Of a DNA stretch of 9,599 nt, positions 7,979 to 9,599 are shown in pieces. The translations under genes and the position numbers were made by a program. Within the stretch, counting starts at the first letter, position 1. Each line of letters opens with the position of its first letter. Source of the stretch: Alphaproteobacteria bacterium (GTDB lineage: Bacteria; Pseudomonadota; Alphaproteobacteria; UBA828); assembly GCA_029937205.1 (NCBI GenBank), contig JAPYQV010000071.1, positions 1 to 9,599 of the forward strand. The letters run 5' to 3'. The notes under the pieces are model-generated. The model did not search any database, had not been told where the DNA came from, and was given only the letters and a program-made list of their open reading frames with translations.

Positions 7979-9259
7979 CTATGGCATCGGTGCCGAACCG
8001 CGAAGGTCCTTGGCAAAGCCCTCGCTGGGCCGTGCATCCGGCAGGCGTAAATAGAGCAAGAGGGCGAGCAACACGACGCCTGCCAGGCATGCGAAAACGG
8101 CGCGGTAGGCTTCGTTCGGCGCGACGCCATCGACAGTCGGAAAGGCGCCCATGATCAGACCCGTCGCCGGCTGCAGGACCGCCGGACCACCCATCAACGC
8201 GATCGCCATCATGGCCATGCCGCGTCCGGCCAGCCGGTCGGGAAAGAGCGAGCGGCCGTGGCCGGTGATGACAATATTGTAAGCGCTGAAAAAGCTGATC
8301 AAAACGACCAGCGCCACCGCGGCGGCAAGCGGCAATTGGGGTATCAGGGCGAGCAGCGCAAACGACACCAGCACCGTGGCGGCACACCCGACGACCAGCC
8401 ATTTGCGCGTATTCAAAATTCGCTCCACCGGGCCGAAGACAATATTGCCGGCGATTAATGCCACCGCCATGAGCAGGAGGACATTGCCACTCGAGATAAT
8501 ATCGAGGCCGTGCACATCGATCAGATAGGGGCCGCCCCAGAGGCCGAGAATACTGGTCAGCACGGGATAGGAGGCGAATGCCATGGCCATGACCCTGGGC
8601 AGGCGTTTTGTCTTCAAAACCTCGAAAACGCCTTTGACGCTTTCGCCGAGACCTTCGGGGGCGCTGGATTTGGCGATATAGCCGGGCGGCGCGTCGCGCG
8701 CCAGCAGGTAAATCAATAACGCGCCCAAGGCGGTTATCGCGCCAGCGCCAAAGAAGGCGTAGCGCCAGCCGATGGTTTCCGCGATCAGGCCGAGGGGCGA
8801 AGTCGACAGCAGCACACCGATACCGCCAAGCGCGATCATGCGCCCTATCCATGTCGCATAGCGCTCCGCCGATACCCAGCGGCCAAACAGGAACAATGCG
8901 CCCACCAGCACGCCACTTACGCCGACCCCCATCATCAGGCGACCGGCCATAAGGCTGGCAAATCCGCCGGCGGACGCATAGATCACAGCGCCAGCCACGG
9001 CGGCCGTCAACAAAATCGGCAGTGTGCGGCGCACACCAAAGCGGTCGAACAACATGCCGAGCGGAATTTGCGCCACCGCGAACGACACGAAGAACGCACC
9101 GGTTAATACGCCCAAGGCCTCCGCCGAGAGGCCAAATTCCCAACTTAAGTGCTTGGCAATGACGCCATTGGAGGTGCGGTAGAACTGGCTCATCACGTAA
9201 GCGACAGCGATCACGGCAATGATCGTGGCAAACTGGCGATTTCGGTTGCGTGAATTCAT
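7979..9259 (-). CDS. Major facilitator superfamily transporter
   Basis: This is an inner-membrane secondary transporter, substrate unknown. From the ATG at 9259 the protein has 426 residues, with hydrophobic segments consistent with 12 helices. The signature loop between helices 2 and 3 is clear as LGMLFDRFGVRRTL (residues 67-80), followed by GRLMMGVGVSGVLVGALF (106-123). A hydrophilic stretch near the middle (SSAPEGLGESVKGVFEVLKTKRLPR) is the usual central loop between the two six-helix halves. The frame stays open upstream to 9409, but that extra N-terminus is not transporter-like. MNSRNRNRQF followed directly by a helix is a typical MFS beginning, though the Shine-Dalgarno is weak. The gene converges on the cyclase with 11 bp between stops, and no terminator hairpin is apparent there. 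Nothing in the neighbourhood fixes its substrate. Confidence 0.9.
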   Translation of the reverse strand: MNSRNRNRQFATIIAVIAVAYVMSQFYRTSNGVIAKHLSWEFGLSAEALGVLTGAFFVSFAVAQIPLGMLFDRFGVRRTLPILLTAAVAGAVIYASAGGFASLMAGRLMMGVGVSGVLVGALFLFGRWVSAERYATWIGRMIALGGIGVLLSTSPLGLIAETIGWRYAFFGAGAITALGALLIYLLARDAPPGYIAKSSAPEGLGESVKGVFEVLKTKRLPRVMAMAFASYPVLTSILGLWGGPYLIDVHGLDIISSGNVLLLMAVALIAGNIVFGPVERILNTRKWLVVGCAATVLVSFALLALIPQLPLAAAVALVVLISFFSAYNIVITGHGRSLFPDRLAGRGMAMMAIALMGGPAVLQPATGLIMGAFPTVDGVAPNEAYRAVFACLAGVVLLALLLYLRLPDARPSEGFAKDLRGSAPMP

Positions 9260-9361
9260 GAGGCGTTGGCTGGTACCAGACGTTAACGGCGATAGATACC
9301 GAAATATTACGGCAATTCTTGGCCTCTGCGCCCGTCCGCTATAAAGTGAGGCAATTATCTC

Positions 9362-9376
9362 TGGCCTTGATGGCCA
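9362..9376. repeat. Short inverted repeat in MFS/Sel1 divergent gap
   Basis: TGGCC (9362-9366) and GGCCA (9372-9376) flank TTGAT. The 163-bp gap (9260-9422) is AT-rich at its right end and should hold promoters for both divergent genes, but no well-spaced -35/-10 pair stands out. An operator role is only a possibility. Confidence 0.2.
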
Positions 9377-9422
9377 AATCGATTTAGGTGAATAGAATAA
9401 TAATATCAATGCTCAAGAGACC

Positions 9423-9599
9423 ATGACGATTTCGCGCGCATTTATGAGAGCTCTCGCGGTTAGCGCCGTGCTCCTGGCGGGATCATTTTCCGCCGTGCCG
9501 GCGTTTGCAAATTTCGAGGATGGTGTGCGGGCCTACCTGGCACAGGAATACACCGCCGCTCTCGATATTTGGCGACCACTTGCTGAAGAGGGCCATGCC
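9423..9599 (+). CDS. Secreted Sel1/TPR-like repeat protein, 5' part only
   Basis: Fifty-nine codons are present and the frame is still open at the window end. Residues 1-29 (MTISRAFMRALAVSAVLLAG, then SFSAVPAFA) are a clear Sec signal peptide, with charged start, hydrophobic core and an AFA cleavage site before NFEDG. The mature part begins FEDGVRAYLAQEYTAALDIWRPLAEEGHA, which matches the first helix pair of a Sel1-like repeat (alternating Gly/Ala and Leu, with the AEEGHA turn normally followed by more repeats). Such periplasmic proteins usually serve as interaction scaffolds, and no catalytic role is expected. ATG 9423 has only a weak AAGAGA upstream, and ATG 9444 is an in-frame alternative that keeps the signal peptide. 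It is divergent from the MFS gene. Confidence 0.75.
   Translation, partial: MTISRAFMRALAVSAVLLAGSFSAVPAFANFEDGVRAYLAQEYTAALDIWRPLAEEGHA

Noticed and set aside
7923..9143. 406-codon open frame on the minus strand, other frame of the MFS gene
   Set aside because: It is Arg- and Cys-rich, lacks membrane helices and overlaps the cyclase end. The overlapping MFS frame has the proper transporter motifs.
9409..9426. Five-codon minigene overlapping the Sel1 protein start
   Set aside because: ATG 9409 to TGA 9424 overlaps the ATG at 9423, but it has no ribosome site of its own and such short frames occur by chance.

Overview
The window reads as chromosomal DNA of an alphaproteobacterium, probably a Rhodospirillales- or Hyphomicrobiales-like lineage. 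It is GC-rich and densely coded. The DinB has the Cys-rich N-terminal extension I associate with alphaproteobacterial DinB, and the best remembered relatives of the cyclase, the cytochrome and the CobW-linked small protein are also alphaproteobacterial. No tRNA, rRNA, insertion sequence, phage gene, CRISPR array or origin is visible. The lineage is inferred from remembered protein families, not from a search.

Left part (1-2773). A DNA polymerase IV gene (dinB, minus strand) runs off the left edge. It is divergent from pcm (protein-L-isoaspartate methyltransferase), and a perfect 15-bp palindrome lies between them. On the plus strand follow a small VOC/glyoxalase-fold protein and a cytochrome c'-like periplasmic protein. 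The cytochrome's signal peptide is in a different frame from its body, so the gene is frameshifted or misread.

Centre (2823-6111, minus strand). Four closely spaced genes look like one operon, in transcription order: a metal-dependent polysaccharide-deacetylase/cyclic-imide-hydrolase family enzyme closely resembling Helicobacter PgdA (HP0310); a 109-residue MCxLCG protein of unknown function; a CobW/COG0523 GTPase with the CxCC metal motif and a His-rich insert; and a lambda-crystallin/L-gulonate-3-dehydrogenase-like NAD-dependent 3-hydroxyacid dehydrogenase. A hydrolase that needs metal, beside a putative metallochaperone and a small Cys protein, suggests a metal-supplied catabolic module. 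That reading is an inference.

Right part (6162-9599). Divergent from the operon is a 601-residue class III adenylate cyclase that joins a multi-helix, His-rich cytochrome-b-like membrane anchor, a [2Fe-2S] ferredoxin domain and a cyclase domain with its key residues present. It is most likely a redox- or quinone-responsive cAMP synthase. It converges, with only 11 bp between, on an MFS transporter gene. At the right edge a secreted, probably Sel1-repeat protein begins and is cut by the window end.

The two most interesting objects are the heme/Fe-S adenylate cyclase and the divergent hydrolase-MCxLCG-CobW-dehydrogenase operon. They share a short control region with repeated CAGGCA motifs.
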